A stretch of DNA of 64,000 bases from an uncultured Flavobacteriaceae bacterium (lineage in GTDB: Bacteria; Bacteroidota; Bacteroidia; Flavobacteriales; Flavobacteriaceae): assembly GCA_947500385.1 (NCBI GenBank), contig CANMSA010000013.1:1-64000 (forward strand), given 5' to 3'. The notes beneath the pieces are model-generated. The model was not told the DNA's origin, did not search any database, and worked only from the letters and a program-made list of their open reading frames with translations. Position numbers and translations under genes: made by a program. Shown one piece after another: positions 17,512-26,413 of the stretch. The number at the start of each line of letters is the position of its first letter. Position 1 is the stretch's first letter.

Positions 17512-17519
17512 CAAAGATA
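17512..17519 (-). promoter_or_regulatory. -7 promoter element of ychF
   Basis: TATCTTTG on the minus strand, an exact TAnnTTTG match, 51 bp upstream of the ychF start. Confidence 0.45.
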
Positions 17520-17705
17520 GTTTTTACAATTGTATTTACCCTGCTATTCTCCCTATGAAAATCTAGTACCATTTGCACCCACTCAACACAGTGCATAGCA
17601 TTAAAAACAAAACGAAGCCGCCCGATTCCTATAGTTTTACTGGATTTTGAGTGCTAAAAACCGTATTCCTTAACTTTTTTTTAACACCTATGTAAGAATT
17701 TAGCT

Positions 17706-17713
17706 TATATTTG
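17706..17713 (+). promoter_or_regulatory. -7 promoter element of the ECF sigma operon
   Basis: TATATTTG fits TAnnTTTG and lies 26 bp upstream of the ATG at 17739. This is the housekeeping-sigma type of element, suggesting that the ECF sigma gene itself is not solely autoregulated. Confidence 0.5.
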
Positions 17714-17738
17714 ACGACGCCCCGATTGAGAACTATGT

Positions 17739-18305
17739 ATGGATATAAGCTCTGAAAAAGCATTATGGCAATTTTTCGTGGGAGGTGATTTGAACGCCTT
17801 TTCAACCTTGTTCAAACACTTCTACCCACAACTTCATAATTACGGCCTACGCATCTCCAACAACCAGGAAATTGCGGAGGATTGCCTGCAAGATTTTTTC
17901 ATTTACCTCTATGAACATCGAGCATCTTTACATCATGTGAGGCAGATAAGGTCTTATTTATTCGTTTCTTATCGCAGGGCTTTGATAAAAAAACTTCAAA
18001 AACAAAACCTGATACAATCGCTCGATGAAGCAAAGGATGCTTTTATTTTTTCCCAGGAAGAGATCATGTTGGGAGAAGAACTCTCGGAGCAACGGTCTAA
18101 AATACTTGAAACAACCCTAAACGGTCTTTCTCCCAGGGAACGAGAGGTAATTTACCTAAAATATTATAGCGATTTAAAAACACCTGAAATCAAAGAGGTG
18201 ATGAATATCTCGTACCAAAGTGTACTTAACACGCTTCAAAAAGCATTTTCCAAACTTCGCAATCGGCTTGAAACCGCTGCTATCAGGGAAGTTTTGAAAA
18301 AATAA
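17739..18305 (+). CDS. ECF-type RNA polymerase sigma factor (FecI-like)
   Basis: A 188-residue extracytoplasmic-function sigma factor. Region 2 spans about 20-90 (DCLQDFFIYLYEHR contains region 2.2-2.3; RSYLFVSYRRALIKKL region 2.4) and region 4 spans about 125-180 (LSPREREVIYLKYYSDLKTPEIKEVMNIS). It is the first gene of a sigma, FecR anti-sigma, TonB-receptor unit, the surface-signalling arrangement widespread in Bacteroidota. The ATG at 17739 is used because the one at 17735 runs into a stop within seven codons. Confidence 0.94.
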   Translation: MDISSEKALWQFFVGGDLNAFSTLFKHFYPQLHNYGLRISNNQEIAEDCLQDFFIYLYEHRASLHHVRQIRSYLFVSYRRALIKKLQKQNLIQSLDEAKDAFIFSQEEIMLGEELSEQRSKILETTLNGLSPREREVIYLKYYSDLKTPEIKEVMNISYQSVLNTLQKAFSKLRNRLETAAIREVLKK

Positions 18306-18389
18306 TATTTTTTTTGAAATAAATAGGGTATAAATTCCACTATCCCCACTCTTCTTATTGTAGGCACTTCCTAAAAAAGCCGACAATAG

Positions 18390-19391
18390 ATGGAAAACAA
18401 CGACCAGCAGTTACTTCAAAGTTTTTTGAACGACCCTTCTTTCAGAAATTGGGTAACCAAAAGCAATAAAAACGATATCCTTTTTTGGAATAATTGGATT
18501 TTAAATCATCCAGAGGATATTGATACGGTCGATATGGCCAAATCCATTCTTTTGGGTATTTCATTTAAAAAATCAGCGCTGGACTCTAAGAAGCTAGATG
18601 AAACCCTCGCTACGGTACTCGATCGTATCGAAGCCAAAAAAGTTGAAAAACCGTCCATTTCAAGGTTTGAAACAAAGAAACGCTATTGGCAACTGGGCAT
18701 CGCCGCTACCGTACTGGCGTTCATAGGCATTCTGTTCCTACTTAACCAAAACACGGAAATAGTACACAAAACCGGATATGGGGAAATCATTGAATTAAAG
18801 CTACAGGACGGTACCTTGGTCACCCTTAATGGGAACTCCCAGATCAGTTATGATAAAAAGAATTCACGAGATATCAGCCTTAAGGGAGATGCCTACTTTA
18901 AGGTAAAACCCATTCCTTCTACCAATGCCAAATTCTGGGTCACTACAGAAGATTTGCGGGTAGAGGTATACGGCACCGAATTTCATGTAAATACCAGGGA
19001 TGAAAAAACCAATGTATTGTTAGATGAAGGTTCTGTGCATCTCCTTTTGGAAAATGGCGATTCTAGGAAAATGGTGCCCGGAGAGTTTGTCTCCTTCGCA
19101 AGAGGCCAAAACCTGATTACACATGAAAAAGTAAATACGGAACTACAATACTCTTCTTGGAAAGAGAGCACCTACATATTCAATAATATTGAATTGAGCG
19201 AAGTAATGAAATACGTGGAGCAGACGTATGGAATTCCTTTTGAATTTATTGACAAAGAGTTAACCCTAAAAACGATCAGCGGGGGTATCCCCAATCACGA
19301 CCTAAAAATTTGTTTGTCGGCAATTGAAAAATCGACAGGAACTAGAATTGTCTTAAAAGACAAAAAACTACTCATTCTAAAAGAAAACTAA
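18390..19391 (+). CDS. FecR-family anti-sigma factor
   Basis: A 333-residue single-pass inner-membrane regulator. The cytoplasmic part (1-95) would hold the sigma factor; a transmembrane helix lies at about 101-118 (GIAATVLAFIGILFLL); the periplasmic FecR domain has the usual KLQDGTLVTLNGNSQISY and VYGTEFHVNT motifs; and the last 70 residues form the STN-like domain (LSEVMKYVEQTYGIPFEF) that contacts the receptor. It is 84 bp after the sigma gene and 21 bp before the receptor gene. Confidence 0.94.
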   Translation: MENNDQQLLQSFLNDPSFRNWVTKSNKNDILFWNNWILNHPEDIDTVDMAKSILLGISFKKSALDSKKLDETLATVLDRIEAKKVEKPSISRFETKKRYWQLGIAATVLAFIGILFLLNQNTEIVHKTGYGEIIELKLQDGTLVTLNGNSQISYDKKNSRDISLKGDAYFKVKPIPSTNAKFWVTTEDLRVEVYGTEFHVNTRDEKTNVLLDEGSVHLLLENGDSRKMVPGEFVSFARGQNLITHEKVNTELQYSSWKESTYIFNNIELSEVMKYVEQTYGIPFEFIDKELTLKTISGGIPNHDLKICLSAIEKSTGTRIVLKDKKLLILKEN

Positions 19392-19412
19392 AATAAACTA
19401 AAACGGAACACT

Positions 19413-22400
19413 ATGAAACACAAACAATTGGTAAACACCCTTTTTGCCTTCCTCTTATTTTTCGGGGTATCCGAATCGAGAGCTACGGAAGCATTGTCCG
19501 AAGGGAACTACAATACGGTAACGCTATCGGAATTCTTATCCGATATTAGTAAAAAACACGAAGTGTACTTCACCTACAACCCAAGTGTCGTATCGAAAAC
19601 CTTACTGAACCCATCAGACTACAATTATCCCAAACTGGATAAAATCATAAAGAAGCTGGAGAACAAGACCACTTTCGATTTCGAGTACTTAGGGAATAAA
19701 TACTATGTAGTATACCATAGAAAAGTAGCAAACGCTAAAGTGGGCAAGGTTTCTCAGTTTGACCCACTTGGATTGGTGGCTTTAGAATCGCCTAAAGTCC
19801 TTCAAAATTCTGTTAGCGGTAAAGTAACCGACCAGGATGGCATTGCCCTTGCAGGGGTAAACATCCTTGAAAAGGGCACCAGCAATGGTACGACGACCGA
19901 TTTCGATGGGAACTATAACATTACCGTTGGGGAAGATGCGACCTTGGTATTCAGCTATATTGGTTTTGGCAGTGTTGAGGAAAAAGTTGGCGGGCGTGCA
20001 ACCATTAATGCGACCTTATCGGAAGGTGTACAATTAGAAGAGTTCATCGTTGTAGGTTCGCGTACCGCTCCAAGAAGTAATGCAGATACCCCTTTACCGG
20101 TAGATGTGTTGCCCGCTAAGGAACTGACCTCTACCGGGCAGGCAACCTTTGACAAGGCATTGCAATATCGGATCCCTTCGTTTAATACGGTGCAGACCCC
20201 AGTGAACGATGCTACCTCCTTGTTGGATCCTTACGAAATTAGAAACATGGGACCCAGTAGAACCTTGATCCTAATCAACGGGAAACGAAAAAACCTAAGT
20301 GCCCTATTATATACCCAAACTTCTCCAGGACGTGGAGAAACAGGGGCCGATATCTCTGCTATCCCGACCGACGCGATCAAGCGTGTTGAGATCCTTAGAG
20401 ATGGTGCTTCCGCGCAATATGGTTCCGATGCAATTGCAGGGGTCATGAATATCATTCTAAAGGATTCCCCAAATGAAGGTTCAGCGACGATCCGTGCCGG
20501 TATTACCTCGGAAGGAGATGGTGAAATGTTCGGGGTTGCCGTGAACAATGGAAGTACGATTGCCGATGACAAAGGTTTTGTAAACTATACCGTGGATCTC
20601 TCAAAAGTAAATCTTGCGAATCGTCCTGGTACGGTCAACGCGGCCGGTGAGGCCGGTGATTTTGGTGCCGACATCGCCGATGTTCAAGAGTTTTTGTCGA
20701 GAAGGCCCGATGCAGGGAATATCAATGGTTCCCCCGAAACCGCAGCCGCTAAGTTCTCTGTAAATTTTGGTTATGACTTAAGCGATAATACACAATTATA
20801 TGCCAATGCCGCTTATGTTTACAAATCTGTAAACAGTTTTGCCAACTACAGAACTCCTTATTGGAGAACAGTGGACGATTTTCCCTATTTGGCAGATTTC
20901 TTCCCTGGTGACAATCCCAACAACCCTAATGGATATGATGGATACGTACCTACGTTCGAAGGTTTGTTAAGTGATTATAATGGTACGGTAGGTTTCAAAT
21001 CAAAAATAAATGACTGGAACGTTGATGCTAGTTTTACTACCGGTGGCAACCTACAAACCTACAAGGTAAACCAATCACACAACAGAAACGTGGTGTTTTC
21101 TCCTTCGACTTGGGTAGATGCCAATGGGAATGGAACCATTGATGACGGTGAGGTGACCGAAGGGGCCGAACTGTACCGTGCCAATAGCCAGCAATCATTC
21201 GACCCGGGAGGAACCCGTTTTTCCCATAATGTGGGGAACATCGATATTTCGAGAATACTATCCGATAAAATCAGTATTGGTATCGGAGCTGAGTTTCGAA
21301 CAGAGACCTTTGAGGTAATCGAAGGGGAGTTAGCGTCTTACGACGGTGGTGGTGCCGATTCATTTGCCGGTGCTTCTCCTCAAAACTCAGGGAAGTTCAA
21401 CCGATACAACATTGGTGGATACCTCAGTTTGGATTATGACGTTACCGATGCTTTCTTGTTAAGTGGAACGGTGCGTACCGAAAACTACTCGGATTTTGGA
21501 AATGCGTTCGTTTATAAATTCAGTTCACGGTACAAAATTAGTGATGCGCTTACCTTAAGAGGGTCCGTATCATCTGGGTTCAGAGCCCCTACCCTACATC
21601 AAATCTTTACTCAAAAGGCACAATACAGCTTCATTCCCGGACAAGGAATACAGGTCGGAGGGTTGATAAACAATGTGTCGACGCAGGCAAAATTGCTTGG
21701 AATTCCGCAATTGGATGCAGAAACCTCTAACAACTTTACAGTAGGTGTTGGTGGTAAAATTTCCAACAAACTGAGCTACACCGTTGATTACTACAATATT
21801 TCGGTAAAGGATCGAATTGTACTAGGTACCGAGATCGGCCCTACAGGGGATGCCACGAATCAGCTCGACATTCTTTTGGCCAACAACAATTTGAGCGATA
21901 TCAGTTTCTTTTCAAATGCCATTGATACCAAAACATCGGGCATTGATGTTGTAATCGGCTATAAAGACCTCGCCTTGGGTGCCGGTGACCTTGATATTAA
22001 TTTATCTGGAAACTATACCATTCAGAACGAAAGGGACGGTGCCGTTAAGGATATCCCTATTGTTGCCAATGCCGGGCAATCGGTAGTGAACCAAACGCAA
22101 GAAGCGCTGTTCTTTACCTCAAGACCGGTTACCAAATGGATACTAGGCCTGAATTACGATCTCAATAAATTCGGTTTCGCCTTGAACAACACCTATTTTG
22201 GAAAAACCAGTTTTTTCCAACAAGGATTGAGTACCGATGCAAATGGCCAGTTCAATATCGGAACAGAGTTTACGCCTAAGGTGGTTACCGATTTGGCGAT
22301 TAACTACAATGCTACCGACAAGCTTACCTTGGCCTTGAACGTTAACAATATTTTGAATGTATTGCCAGAGTGGAGCTTTGTATCGCAAAATGCGGCCGGC

Positions 22401-22547
22401 GACGCCATCTTGGCCGATCCAGCGCAAGTTCAAAATCAATCGAACCTGATTACCTTCAACCAGCGTTATTCGCAAATGACGTATGATGGGTATCACTTTA
22501 GCCAATTGGGAACCATGTTAAACCTATCGGTTAATTATAAGTTTTAG
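19413..22547 (+). CDS. TonB-dependent receptor with STN signalling domain
   Basis: A 1044-residue outer-membrane transporter and signal transducer. Order: signal peptide (1-25), STN domain (about 32-105), carboxypeptidase-regulatory-like beta-sandwich (about 133-210; SGKVTDQDGIALAGVNI), plug (about 225-350; GPSRTLILINGKRK and AIKRVEILRDGASAQYGSDAIAGVMNI) and a 22-stranded barrel ending in a terminal Phe. The STN domain matches the FecR protein upstream, making a complete import-sensing circuit. No SusD partner follows, which argues against a glycan system; the substrate (siderophore, cofactor or small organic molecule) is unknown. A terminator follows. Confidence 0.94.
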   Translation: MKHKQLVNTLFAFLLFFGVSESRATEALSEGNYNTVTLSEFLSDISKKHEVYFTYNPSVVSKTLLNPSDYNYPKLDKIIKKLENKTTFDFEYLGNKYYVVYHRKVANAKVGKVSQFDPLGLVALESPKVLQNSVSGKVTDQDGIALAGVNILEKGTSNGTTTDFDGNYNITVGEDATLVFSYIGFGSVEEKVGGRATINATLSEGVQLEEFIVVGSRTAPRSNADTPLPVDVLPAKELTSTGQATFDKALQYRIPSFNTVQTPVNDATSLLDPYEIRNMGPSRTLILINGKRKNLSALLYTQTSPGRGETGADISAIPTDAIKRVEILRDGASAQYGSDAIAGVMNIILKDSPNEGSATIRAGITSEGDGEMFGVAVNNGSTIADDKGFVNYTVDLSKVNLANRPGTVNAAGEAGDFGADIADVQEFLSRRPDAGNINGSPETAAAKFSVNFGYDLSDNTQLYANAAYVYKSVNSFANYRTPYWRTVDDFPYLADFFPGDNPNNPNGYDGYVPTFEGLLSDYNGTVGFKSKINDWNVDASFTTGGNLQTYKVNQSHNRNVVFSPSTWVDANGNGTIDDGEVTEGAELYRANSQQSFDPGGTRFSHNVGNIDISRILSDKISIGIGAEFRTETFEVIEGELASYDGGGADSFAGASPQNSGKFNRYNIGGYLSLDYDVTDAFLLSGTVRTENYSDFGNAFVYKFSSRYKISDALTLRGSVSSGFRAPTLHQIFTQKAQYSFIPGQGIQVGGLINNVSTQAKLLGIPQLDAETSNNFTVGVGGKISNKLSYTVDYYNISVKDRIVLGTEIGPTGDATNQLDILLANNNLSDISFFSNAIDTKTSGIDVVIGYKDLALGAGDLDINLSGNYTIQNERDGAVKDIPIVANAGQSVVNQTQEALFFTSRPVTKWILGLNYDLNKFGFALNNTYFGKTSFFQQGLSTDANGQFNIGTEFTPKVVTDLAINYNATDKLTLALNVNNILNVLPEWSFVSQNAAGDAILADPAQVQNQSNLITFNQRYSQMTYDGYHFSQLGTMLNLSVNYKF

Positions 22548-22571
22548 TTTGAGTTTATTTAATTATTTGGT

Positions 22572-22602
22572 AAAGCTGCTTAGAAATAGGCAGCTTTTTT
22601 TA
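22572..22602 (+). terminator. Rho-independent terminator of the sigma-FecR-receptor operon
   Basis: AAAGCTGC (22572-22579) pairs with GCAGCTTT (22590-22597) and is followed by a T-run. It lies 24 bp after the receptor stop and separates the operon from the ureohydrolase gene starting at 22614. Confidence 0.9.
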
Positions 22603-22613
22603 TTTTAGAAACG

Positions 22614-23417
22614 ATGAAAAATGCCATAACGCTTCAAGGAATCCTATTTGATGAAAAGTCGTCTTATAAACAAGGGCCTGCTTTGGCCCCACCCCTAATA
22701 CGACAGGCATATCAAAGCGATTCTGCAAATTACTATACCGAGAACGGTATGGAGCTTCGTCCGGAACTATTTAAGGATTGGGGGGATTTTGAAATTGAGT
22801 CCTATTTCGATATTGAAAAAATAACGTCGCGAAACCTTCTTAAAGACCAGCCTCTTATTACATTGGGTGGCGATCATTCCATCACTTTTCCCATTCTAAA
22901 GGCAATCAACGCCGTATATGGTCCTGTGCAAATTTTGCATATTGATGCGCATGGTGATTTGTATCATGATTTTGAGGGCGACCCTTATTCCCATGCATGC
23001 CCCTTTGCCAGAATTATGGAAAACAAGTTGGCGACCCGATTGGTGCAAGTGGGTATTCGAACACTATCCACACATCAACGGGCACAAGCGGAAAAATTCA
23101 ATGTGGAAATTGTTGAGATGAAAGAGTACCATCTAAACAAAATACCTGGGTTTGAAAGCCCTATCTACCTATCCTTGGATATGGATGCCTTGGATCCCGC
23201 TTTTGCGCCCGGTGTTTCTCATCACGAACCTGGTGGCCTAAGTACGCGCCAAGTATTGGATATTATTCAGCAAATCAACGTTCCTATTATCGCTGCTGAT
23301 ATCGTAGAGTATAACCCTAACCGAGATATCAATGACATGACCGCTATGGTAAGTGCAAAATTTTTAAAGGAAATCGCTGCAAAAATTCTAGAAAACAACA
23401 CCTTGAAACCATCATGA
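22614..23417 (+). CDS. Agmatinase/arginase-family ureohydrolase (plant-arginase-like branch)
   Basis: A 267-residue Mn2+-dependent ureohydrolase that splits a guanidino substrate into an amine and urea. Both metal motifs are complete: GGDHS (85-89), DAHGD (111-115) and DMDALDP (189-195). The segments YSHACPFARIME, SHHEPGGLS and DIVEYNP resemble the branch that includes plant mitochondrial arginases, which are closer to agmatinases than to classical arginases. Substrate, agmatine or arginine, cannot be decided from sequence. It starts 12 bp after a terminator, so it likely relies on readthrough or a promoter within the terminator region. Confidence 0.9.
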   Translation: MKNAITLQGILFDEKSSYKQGPALAPPLIRQAYQSDSANYYTENGMELRPELFKDWGDFEIESYFDIEKITSRNLLKDQPLITLGGDHSITFPILKAINAVYGPVQILHIDAHGDLYHDFEGDPYSHACPFARIMENKLATRLVQVGIRTLSTHQRAQAEKFNVEIVEMKEYHLNKIPGFESPIYLSLDMDALDPAFAPGVSHHEPGGLSTRQVLDIIQQINVPIIAADIVEYNPNRDINDMTAMVSAKFLKEIAAKILENNTLKPS

Positions 23418-23423
23418 TCACTC

Positions 23424-23572
23424 CTAGGAAACAAAGGGACGCCAGACCGAAGCAATCATCCAAATACCGTATTTAAAACCGAAGGTCATTGCCAAAATTC
23501 CTATTTCGGCGAAAAAGAACAGTACGCTTCTTGTTTTTTCCGAAAACCCTTATATACGGTCTGCTCTTCCAT
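23424..23572 (-). pseudogene. Frameshifted small membrane-protein gene
   Basis: On the minus strand an ATG at 23572 opens 13 codons (ending KGFRKK), after which the reading frame hits an early stop. In the -1 frame, directly across a run of six A, the sequence continues as TRSVLFFFAEIGILAMTF then GFKYGIWMIASVWRPFVS and a stop at 23424. Together they give a plausible 49-residue protein with one transmembrane helix. The span is 149 nt, one short of 50 codons, so a single missing base (in A6 or the nearby T4) explains it. A -1 ribosomal or polymerase slip on the A-run is the alternative. No ribosome site precedes the ATG; the ferredoxin terminator abuts it. Confidence 0.6.
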
Positions 23573-23575
23573 AAA

Positions 23576-23603
23576 AAAACCCAAAAACATGGTTTTGGGT
23601 TTT
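23576..23603 (-). terminator. Terminator of the ferredoxin gene
   Basis: AAAACCCAAAA (23576-23586) and TTTTGGGTTTT (23593-23603) form a perfect 11-bp stem with a 6-nt loop. On the minus strand it ends in seven T; on the plus strand TTTTATCTTT follows, so it may act in both directions. Confidence 0.85.
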
Positions 23604-23626
23604 ATCTTTGGTTCGGATATTTCCGA

Positions 23627-23980
23627 CTATCCGTCGGGATGCATAAATTTTTGTTTTCCCAATAATTCCTCTTCCGTCTCTACAACATCTTCATCGGGTA
23701 CACAACAATCTACCGGGCATACTGCCGCACATTGTGGTTCTTCATGAAAGCCCATGCATTCTGTGCACTTATCAGGAGATATATAATAGATTTCATCACT
23801 AATGGGTTCTTGTACATCTTCGGCATTCACTTCCTTTCCGTTTGGTAAAACCACATCGCCTTCCAAAGAAGTCCCATCACTATAACGCCATTCATCGGCA
23901 CCTTCATAAATTGCCGTATTCGGGCATTCCGGTTCGCAAGCCCCACAATTTATACACTCATCCGTTATTATAATTGCCAT
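23627..23980 (-). CDS. Ferredoxin with two 4Fe-4S clusters
   Basis: A 117-residue low-potential electron carrier. First cluster: C9, C12, C15 and C19 in [11 protein letters not shown]. Second: C72 and C75, then C84 and C88 in the CxxCx8CxxxCP spacing typical of 2[4Fe-4S] ferredoxins with an insertion. The segment between the clusters (about 25-66) is longer than in clostridial ferredoxins, and the tail is acidic. I start at 23980 ([12 protein letters not shown]) behind an AAAAAAGAAGAAGAAA ribosome-site-like tract; the open frame extends 13 codons further with a poly-Lys stretch that is really this tract. It is divergent from the acyl-CoA reductase gene. Confidence 0.94.
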   Translation of the reverse strand: MAIIITDECINCGACEPECPNTAIYEGADEWRYSDGTSLEGDVVLPNGKEVNAEDVQEPISDEIYYISPDKCTECMGFHEEPQCAAVCPVDCCVPDEDVVETEEELLGKQKFMHPDG

Positions 23981-24076
23981 TTTCTTCTTCTTTTTTTGAT
24001 TTCGAGCTTTGAAACACACGCTTCTTACTCCTAGGATACATGCTTAAAAACGCATAGAAAATTATATTAGTATCCC

Positions 24077-24118
24077 TATTTTTGCACAAAGGTAAAGCGG
24101 AATACAATTTTGCACAAA
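24077..24118 (+). promoter_or_regulatory. -7 element and TTTTGCACAAA direct repeat before acyl-CoA reductase
   Basis: TATTTTTG (24077-24084) matches TAnnTTTG. The 11-mer TTTTGCACAAA occurs at 24080-24090, overlapping this element, and again at 24108-24118, just before the ATG at 24122. The 28-bp spacing and promoter overlap suggest an operator. Confidence 0.45.
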
Positions 24119-24121
24119 TAT

Positions 24122-25165
24122 ATGTACGGCCATAACGACACATTTAACGCATTTATAGCACTTGGTGATTTTTTAAGGGATTTTTGCAGTGCTACCCCTA
24201 CACAATCCGCGATGGTAGAAAAACTATCGCAAGCCATACAACTGGCAGCTCATAAAAACGGCTGGTTTACCAACGAAAATGTAATGTATGCCTTGAGGTC
24301 TTGGGGTGATTTATTAACCCGAGAAAAACTTTCGGCCTGGCTTTCGAACTATGAAACGACCTCAAAAGTAAGTCCTAAAACCGTCGCCGTCATTATGGCG
24401 GGGAATATTCCGTTGGTCGGTTTTCATGACTTGTTAGCGGTCCTGTTGAGCGGTCAAAAAGCATTGATAAAAACCTCCTCAAATGACAATGTACTTCTTT
24501 TATTTATAGTAGATTACCTACTATCACTTGATCCATCATTTAAAGAAAAAATAAAACTGTCAAAAGAGCGACTACAAGGGTTTGATGCCGTAATAGCGAC
24601 CGGCAGTAACAACACAGCGCGCTATTTTGAACACTACTTCGGGAAAGTACCGAACATTATTCGCAAGAACAGAAACTCGGTGGCCGTACTTTCTGGTAAT
24701 GAAACCAAAGACCAGCTGCACGCATTGGGAGAAGATATTTTCAGGTATTATGGCTTGGGGTGTAGAAGTGTTTCGAAGTTTTTTGTACCGATCGGGTATG
24801 ATTTTGACATTTTTTTCAATGCTATTTATGACTACGGTGACATTGTGAACCAAATAAAATATGCCAATAACTACGATTATAACAAGGCCGTTTACCTAAT
24901 GTCCGAATTTAAACTATTGGATAACGGCTTTCTTATTCTTAAGGAAGATACGAGCTACTCTTCCCCTATTGCCTCTTTATTCTATGAATACTATTCGGAC
25001 CCGATCGATTTACGTTCCCGATTGAATAAGGATCATGGGCAATTACAATGTGTGGTTGCAGACGGTTTTATGGAAGATGAAGTAGCTTTTGGCCAAACGC
25101 AATCGCCAACGCTTGCCGATTACGCGGACGGAATCGACACTGTTGATTTCCTGTTGAAAATATAA
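24122..25165 (+). CDS. Acyl-CoA reductase (LuxC-like)
   Basis: A 347-residue protein of the LuxC/acyl-CoA reductase family within the aldehyde dehydrogenase superfamily. Recognisable segments are VAVIMAGNIPLVGFHDLLAVLLSG (about 86-110), the ALIKTSSND substrate-binding segment and the region GLGCRSVSKFFVP (about 214-226) containing the candidate catalytic Cys. LuxC reduces fatty acyl groups to aldehydes, but the lux partners are absent. The recurring flavobacterial context, ferredoxin divergent and serC-serA downstream, suggests a different housekeeping reduction. The start at 24122 is preferred to a TTG four codons upstream. Confidence 0.82.
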   Translation: MYGHNDTFNAFIALGDFLRDFCSATPTQSAMVEKLSQAIQLAAHKNGWFTNENVMYALRSWGDLLTREKLSAWLSNYETTSKVSPKTVAVIMAGNIPLVGFHDLLAVLLSGQKALIKTSSNDNVLLLFIVDYLLSLDPSFKEKIKLSKERLQGFDAVIATGSNNTARYFEHYFGKVPNIIRKNRNSVAVLSGNETKDQLHALGEDIFRYYGLGCRSVSKFFVPIGYDFDIFFNAIYDYGDIVNQIKYANNYDYNKAVYLMSEFKLLDNGFLILKEDTSYSSPIASLFYEYYSDPIDLRSRLNKDHGQLQCVVADGFMEDEVAFGQTQSPTLADYADGIDTVDFLLKI

Positions 25166-25260
25166 TGCAAATACTAGCTGGAAACTCCCCCTTTTCTGCA
25201 TAATTTTAAGATCTTTAAGCCTTTCTAAATAAAACGAATCAAATCAAATTCAGTATCCAA

Positions 25261-26325
25261 ATGATGAAGCATAATTTTAGCGCAGGACCTTGTATCTTGC
25301 CAAAAGAAGTACTTGCAAAAGCTGCAGAAGCGGTAGTTGACCTTAATGGCACAGGCCTGTCTTTGGTAGAGATCTCCCATAGAAGCAAAGACTTCGTAAG
25401 CATTATGGAACAGGCAAGAAGTCTGGCGCTTGAGCTGCTCGGACTGGAGGGACAAGGGTACCAAGCTTTGTTTTTACAGGGAGGGGCTAGTTTAGAGTTT
25501 CTTATGGTCGCCTACAATCTTTTGGACAAAAAGGCGGGGTATTTGAATACGGGTACTTGGAGCGATAAAGCCATAAAGGAGGCCAAAATGTTCGGGGAAA
25601 TTGTAGAAGTAGGCTCTTCAAAGGATGAAAACTTCAATTACATCCCAAAAGGCTATGCCGTTCCCGATGGGTTGGATTACCTGCACCTCACCTCTAACAA
25701 CACGATCTTTGGAACGCAAATAAAAAAAATTCCAAAAACGGATGCGCCCTTGGTTTGTGATATGAGTTCGGATATTTTTTCACGCCAACTGGATTTTTCC
25801 CAGTTTGATTTGCTCTATGCAGGTGCGCAAAAAAATATGGGTCCGGCGGGTACTACCTTAGTAGTGATAAAAGAGTCGATTCTGGGTAAAGTGTCAAGAC
25901 AGATTCCTTCGATGCTCGATTACAAAGTACATCTTGGGAAAGACAGTATGTTCAATACTCCTTCCGTATTTGCGGTATATACCTCTATGCTCACTATGCA
26001 ATGGCTCAAAGACATGGGGGGCATTGCTGCAGTGGAAGAGGTGAACGAACGAAAATCACAACTTTTGTACTCCGAAATTGATTTGAACCCTGTTTTCGAG
26101 GGATACGCGAAAAAAGAAGACCGTTCGCATATGAATGCCACCTTTAACCTTACCGAAGCAGGATTGAAAGAAACGTTCGACAATCTGTTGCAAGAGGCCG
26201 GTATTAATGGCCTAAACGGACATCGATCCGTGGGCGGCTATCGTGCTTCTATGTACAACGCACTTTCGTTGGAAAGTGTAGGAGTGCTAGTTGATGTCAT
26301 GAGTGAAATGGAGCGAAAAGGGTAA
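25261..26325 (+). CDS. serC: Phosphoserine aminotransferase
   Basis: A PLP-dependent class V aminotransferase converting 3-phosphohydroxypyruvate and glutamate to phosphoserine (serine synthesis), with a possible role in pyridoxine synthesis. The 354-residue protein shows the N-terminal HNFSAGPCILP, the FLQGGAS phosphate-binding segment (about 72-78), the PLP-binding K191 in YAGAQKNMGPAG and the C-terminal GHRSVGGYRASMYNA. Two adjacent ATG codons are possible starts. It precedes serA by 88 bp, so the pair supplies two of three serine steps; serB is not in the window. Confidence 0.96.
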   Translation: MMKHNFSAGPCILPKEVLAKAAEAVVDLNGTGLSLVEISHRSKDFVSIMEQARSLALELLGLEGQGYQALFLQGGASLEFLMVAYNLLDKKAGYLNTGTWSDKAIKEAKMFGEIVEVGSSKDENFNYIPKGYAVPDGLDYLHLTSNNTIFGTQIKKIPKTDAPLVCDMSSDIFSRQLDFSQFDLLYAGAQKNMGPAGTTLVVIKESILGKVSRQIPSMLDYKVHLGKDSMFNTPSVFAVYTSMLTMQWLKDMGGIAAVEEVNERKSQLLYSEIDLNPVFEGYAKKEDRSHMNATFNLTEAGLKETFDNLLQEAGINGLNGHRSVGGYRASMYNALSLESVGVLVDVMSEMERKG

Positions 26326-26413
26326 GTTTTGGTGCTTGCCTCCAAGATGGCCCCAAATTACCAATAGGCTCTTTTAGCTCTTACAGATTCATAGGAAACC
26401 AACAACAAATTGT

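Noticed and set aside
24110-24121. TTG start for the acyl-CoA reductase at 24110
   Set aside because: The codons lie within the second TTTTGCACAAA repeat, while the ATG at 24122 gives a normal N-terminus.
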